Shown piece by piece: positions 59,332-64,000 of a stretch of DNA of 64,000 nt (position 1 is the first letter of the stretch; each line of letters opens with the position of its first letter). The position numbers were made by a program, and so were the translations under genes. This stretch comes from Neopestalotiopsis rosae (taxonomy: Eukaryota; Ascomycota; Sordariomycetes; Amphisphaeriales; Sporocadaceae). The notes beneath the pieces are model-generated. The model worked only from the letters and a program-made list of their open reading frames with translations, was not told the origin of the DNA and ran no database searches. The stretch lies in NCBI GenBank assembly GCA_023078685.1, contig JALGAS010000007.1, positions 2,232,001 through 2,296,000 of the forward strand, written 5' to 3'.

Positions 59332-61072
59332 ATGGGGTTGTCAAAGTCCGCCCGTATCAGCATCATGCTGGCCATCGACACGGTTTTTTTCCTCATCGAA
59401 TTGATTGCCGGACTTGTCGTCCATTCCCTGGCACTCACAGCCGATGCCTTTCACATGCTAAACGACATTATATCGCTTGCCGTTGGTCTTTGGGCGGTTA
59501 GGATATCCAAGAGGCAGTCAACGGATAAGTTCTCCTATGGCGTAAGACGACATCCCAGTCCTATAAGGCGTTTACAGGTGACTAACTCGGGAGCAGTGGG
59601 TTCGTGCCGAGATTCTCGGAGGCTTCTTCAACGCCGTATTCTTGATTGCGCTTTGCATCTCCATCATCCTCGAGTCCATCACAAGGTTCATTGATCCGCC
59701 AGAGATCACTAATCCGCAAATCATACTTATTGTTGGTTGCTGTGGCCTTGCTTCCAATCTTGTTGGCTTCGTTGTTCTTGGCCATGGTGGACATGACCAT
59801 GGACATGGTGGCGAGCACAGCCATGATGGCGAGCACAGTCACGAACATGACCACAATCACAATGAAGCCGCGCTGGCCGAAGAGGGCAGGGCGGCCGAGA
59901 ACGGTCCAGCGACGGACATCTTCCCAGAGGTCGCAATAGCAAGAGCAAGCGCGGCAGGCAGCTCCCCCGATACCGTTCGACGGATTCATTTCGATAATGC
60001 CGACTTTGGACGCCGATCAGAGTCCGAACACGTTGGCCGCAGCCAGAGTCGATCCTCTGGTTCTAAGAGGGGTGAACGACGCCGGGCAGGCAGTCTCAAG
60101 CATAGCCGCTTGCAAAGCATCGATGACCACAGTTTCCACCCTGCTAGTTTTCGGCAGAATATTATCGATCACAGTCGAACCAATATCGGAGACTCGGACG
60201 ACAGCTCCATGGACGATGATATGGTAGCCAACGAACAAACTCCTCTGCTCAATGCCAACGGAACTGCGGTTAAGGATCATGGCGACGGGCACCACGACCA
60301 CAAGCACTCACCCGCTGGCCGTGGCAGACGCGACTCTGGTGTTCACAAAGAGCACAATCACAGCAAGCCAAAGAAGGCATCTTCTGGCGGTCATGGCGGT
60401 CATGGTCATAATCATGCAGACATGGGCATGAATGCCATGATTTTGCATGTCCTTGGTGATGCTTTGGGCAATGTTGGTGTCATTGTTACGGCTCTGATCA
60501 TCTGGCTTACCGACTGGTCATGGAAGTACTATGCCGATCCCGCAGTATCCCTCTTGATCACGGCTATAATCCTTCACACCGCTTTGCCACTCACCAAGGC
60601 TAGCGCCAAGGTACTTTTGCAAGCAACCCCGGACGAGATTGATATTCAGGATATCAAAGAAGACATACAGACACTTGAGGGAGTTACTAGCTGTCATCAT
60701 GTTCACGTCTGGCGCCTTTCGGATACCAAGATCGTCGCCTCGATGCACGTCCAAGTAGATTTCTCAGCCTCTCAAGACGGGGGTGTCAAGTACATGACCC
60801 TCATGAAGCAGACTCGGAAATGCCTGCACGCATACGGAATTCACAGTGTCACCATTCAGCCAGAGTTTTGCTTGGACGAAGAATGCAACCATGACGAACA
60901 GGCTGCCCTCCAAGACGGGCGCACAACCGCAAATTGTCCCAAGGCTGCCACTGGCCAGTGCCTCCTGGGATGCACCGAGGATTGTGTGGATGAAGGTTGC
61001 TGTTCCGTCCCGGCATCGCAAAACGGCGCAGGCTCCATACGTTCGACCCATTCAGACCACAGTCACCATTAA
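59332..61072 (+). CDS. ZRC1: Cation diffusion facilitator zinc transporter (Zrc1/Cot1-like)
   Basis: Moves Zn2+ (and perhaps Co2+) from cytosol into the vacuole or secretory lumen in exchange for protons. Two exons (59332-59541 and 59597-61072) give 561 residues. TM2 contains the ALTADAFHMLNDI motif with His-x3-Asp, and TM5 contains ILHVLGDALGNVG with the second His-x3-Asp; together they form the transport zinc site. The membrane segments include IMLAIDTVFFLIELIAGLVV, VFLIALCISIILE and IILIVGCCGLASNLVGFVVL. A long loop between TM4 and TM5 is very rich in His (HGGHDHGHGGEHSHDGEHSH) and Ser and is longer than in Zrc1. The C-terminal domain is followed by a cysteine-rich tail (CLLGCTEDCVDEGCC) and a final His run. 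The start was chosen at Met 59332 because the TM1 region begins there. Confidence 0.93.
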
Positions 61073-64000
61073 AATTTGTCACAATAACATGAGCACGTTC
61101 ATTTGGCGTTCTATGCATTACTGAGTCGGATCGAGGGAGACGTTTTTTCTATGTCTTTTTTTTTCCCCCCACCAAGATATTCCTTCCGCGGCAGTCGTGG
61201 AAACTGTCACATGCATAAAAAGTTTGGAGTGGGAACACTGCATTTCATCTAGACATTACAGTTATTGTTGCAAAGCGTGTAAGATCAATACCGTGCTAGT
61301 GTGGCATAATAAATCAGAAGATATAGTTGTAAACCTTGACCCTTTGAGTGCGCTGATCGAGTTTGCCAAGAAATTGTATATGCGCGATCCAGTATTACAC
61401 AAGGCGGAAACCAAATGTTTCAGCTGCATTCTTGAAAACGTTGCGATAATGTGTGGATTAAACAGGCATCAGGAACATATTTTGCAAAGTTTCAGACTTC
61501 ATATGGAATATCCACGCATTGTGCTGCTTTGAAATGAGTAAAGACTCTTACTGTTGAACATGTCTCCCGGCTTCACATACCACTCCTCTTGGAACGCAGT
61601 CAGGAATTCGATCAAGTCAAGGTTCTTGGAGATGAGAGAAAGGCAAGTAGATTACACAATCGAGACATGGTTACAACATCGCCAATGACTGTAACTCGAG
61701 TGATGAGGTCGACTGGAAAGACGACAAAAGCTCCAGGTTGGCTCGCAGCCAAGAAATCGGCAATCATTCTCCGTAAAGACAAGGCTGCCATGGCGCCGTG
61801 TCATTTGCAGAGCCGTCCCTGGGTATCGTTTTGATATAGGAAGAGCTTGCGATCGACCTGGTGAATTGAAATTGGAACTTGGAAGCGAAGGGGGTGGGGA
61901 GCCGGCCTCCATGTGCGTGTTTTGTGTTGCAGTAGGTCACCGGTGTTTCGGTCGCAGGAACGATGGCACGTGTCTCCGCCTTCTACCAGTACCGGATACT
62001 CCGGGCCTGCTGCTCCACCGTGCCGGACGGCCGACGGATCGGTCTCCGAGCCCAAGCCATGGGAGTTACATAATGTGTCGGAATCGTCACCATTCTACGG
62101 CTATATAATCATGTGTGCGCCTTCGAGATCCCGTTCCAGCCACCATGGTAGTAAAACCCAATCACAGACACCCGGCACGATAGATTGCTTACTCGTGATT
62201 TTCTCACCACTATTGATCATGATGGTCGTCGTGGTCGCCCCCATTGAGAATCTTGGTACAGATGCCGTCAGGTCAAACTTGCCATTGTCTCGCGGGTGGT
62301 CAGTATAGGCAAGTAACTTTGCCAGATATGCTTGAGTTGAGAACGAAGATTGGTAAATGCGAACAGCTTGGTGATGACGGTCATTGCACAAGACCAATGA
62401 GAGTGTTTGACTTGATTACCAAAATGATCATGCCGCGTTTGGTAGATTGCGGCTACAGGAGCTTTCCCTTTAGCCTCTGCCCGCCGTGCAGAGTGGTGAA
62501 CCGCTCGTAATCCATGCTCGGCACTCTTGAGGCAGTGTACATGTCGAGAATGATCTATTCATGTCAGCTGTTCGTCATTGAAATGACTAGTCAATCAATG
62601 CAATACGCTGGCTGCTCGATTGCGCAAATATCCACTCTCGCTTGCCCATCACGTCTGACGACTGGTGGAACCTTTATGAAGGAAGTGCATTTGCTTATCA
62701 ATTTGCAGATGGAAATGCCAGCAGCCGGGAAAGCCGACGGCCAGACGTTCCATTGTATCAATAATTCCGTCGCTTTGCTCGTCAACTGAGTTTATTACTC
62801 CCTTTGTGCTGGGTCAGCATACTGTCAGCATCATACTCATTGACAGACGATGAGGACCATCCAGCAGAATCATGTCATAGTTTTACCTAGAACGTCATGA
62901 TACCACTGGTCTTGTCTTCTTGATTAAGGCGTCCATTGACATTGCAGAATCACTGTCCGACCATGCATGCTTACTCGCACATCGCAGTTTTTCTCTTCAT
63001 GTAAACTGAGCTCGATCATGCCATGGCTGTTTAGCATGGCTATGTTGATAGTAACTCGGTTTCGCGTGCCGTTGCACCCAATAGATCAGATCAACAATGC
63101 TTGAAGGTCTTGAGCGCAACGGGTCCGCGTTCCGAACTTTTGAAGTATTTCAGTCATATAAAAATGCAGGGAGAGGAAAACAAGAAACGAGTACCCCATG
63201 CGAGTTGGCGTACTGCTAGGCCCGGATTGTCTGCGACCAAGTCTCTAGAATTGACGCAAGAGCAAAATATTGACAAGACTTCGAGCGTGTGCTGGATACT
63301 TTACCATGCTAGCCGTTGCAAAACTCTCTCAATTGGACAACTTGGACATGAAAGCAATAGCACCATGCCATTTCCTTTTCGCAGTGTGTCATAGGCCTGG
63401 GACTTAGAGGATTGAAAGCTCCCGCTCATTTGCTAATTCGGGTCAGGTTCGTATGCTTATCCACATGTACCAGATGATAAACACATGTAAATATCGAGCA
63501 TGTCAACAGGTCAAGTCGAGGAGAAACATTCAAGCTCAACTTTGCAAGTAGCCGTTAGCCTGACGATGCAGTACATCACCGTAAAGGACATCTGCGCTGT
63601 AACCATCAAATCCCGTCCCGACAATGAGGTTCGGCCGTGTTGCCAGGGTGTCGAAGCCCACGAGGAAAGACGGCAAGCTCCATTTTCAAGGCAACAGGAG
63701 ATTTATTCTTGAAGACAGCCGATTGGATAGAATCTGCGCGGCCGGAAACGGATGGGTCTTGGTTGTGTTCCGAAGAATCCATATGTTTGTTGTGCAGTCA
63801 AGTAGAAGTACAGTGTCAGAGGTGCCGAGGCTGTTTCGAGAAGGGGTGGATGCACATTGGAGCATCTGGTTCATGGAAACATGAAATGCCGTGGTAGCCA
63901 GCGATGTGCCGCCGACCCTATCGACTTTTCGTTTAGATTGATGGCTCGTATCCATTTGAGTGGGCGGGATCGAAGTTGTTCAATCTGAGTTCATTTAATT
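61073..64000. other. 2.9 kb end region with broken coding-like pieces
   Basis: No gene can be supported. On the minus strand, between about 62790 and 61600, pieces in shifting frames look protein-like (for example MERLAVGFPGCWHFHLQIDK, SRVPSMDYERFTTLHGGQ, PHPLRFQVPISIHQVDRKLF) but are separated by stops and frameshifts. This suggests a decayed gene of unknown family or several missed introns. A plus-strand stretch near 63790-63890 has a Cys-rich reading (CLLCSQVEVQCQRCRGCF) that I cannot assign. The window ends without an open gene I can recognise. Confidence 0.3.

Overview
The window reads as nuclear DNA from a filamentous ascomycete (Pezizomycotina, most likely a sordariomycete and possibly Hypocreales). 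Genes are spaced about 3 kb apart on both strands. Introns are short (about 50-160 nt), with GT-AG ends and CTAAC/CTGAC-like branch sites. The gene families (FluG, WetA, Med8, Nop13, a PRELI/MSF1 protein, a GPI-anchored phospholipase B, a fungal DUF3431 protein) are typical of this group. All identifications come from reading translations and motifs; no database search was run. Exon limits were set by reading-frame continuity and splice consensus.

Layout. 1-6.4 kb: the 3' part of methionine aminopeptidase 2, a decayed NACHT-type NTPase relic, a small secreted cysteine protein, and a GT31/Fringe-like Golgi glycosyltransferase (minus). 8.7-13.4 kb: a PRELI/MSF1 lipid-transfer protein, a small unknown protein (minus) sharing a divergent promoter with a P-loop kinase, and a Nop13-like RNA-binding protein. 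13.9-25.5 kb: two conidiation-related genes on the same strand, fluG (amidohydrolase plus glutamine-synthetase fusion) and wetA, with one orphan 347-aa gene between them and a 4.3 kb gene-free stretch. The wetA upstream region carries a cluster of AbaA-type CATTCY hexamers.

27-40 kb: a DUF3431 type II membrane protein, a PQ-loop MPDU1-like protein, choline sulfatase, Mediator subunit Med8, an F-box-like protein, and a five-exon GFA/CENP-V-type zinc protein. 40-48.8 kb: a five-exon DUF1295 membrane reductase-like protein (minus), a 5.1 kb gene-poor stretch with unassigned coding-like ORFs, then a four-exon gene that joins a half-zinc-cluster motif to what looks like a catalytically dead caspase-like fold. 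50.7-61 kb: a GPI-anchored phospholipase B, a very long BRCT/AT-hook protein (minus), and a CDF zinc transporter of the Zrc1/Cot1 type. The last 2.9 kb has no gene I can support, only broken coding-like pieces.

Most genes are unlinked housekeeping loci rather than one pathway. The exception is the developmental pair: FluG acts at the head of the conidiation cascade and WetA at its end, so finding them about 7 kb apart is the most noteworthy arrangement. No CRISPR array, rRNA, convincing tRNA or intact transposon was found.
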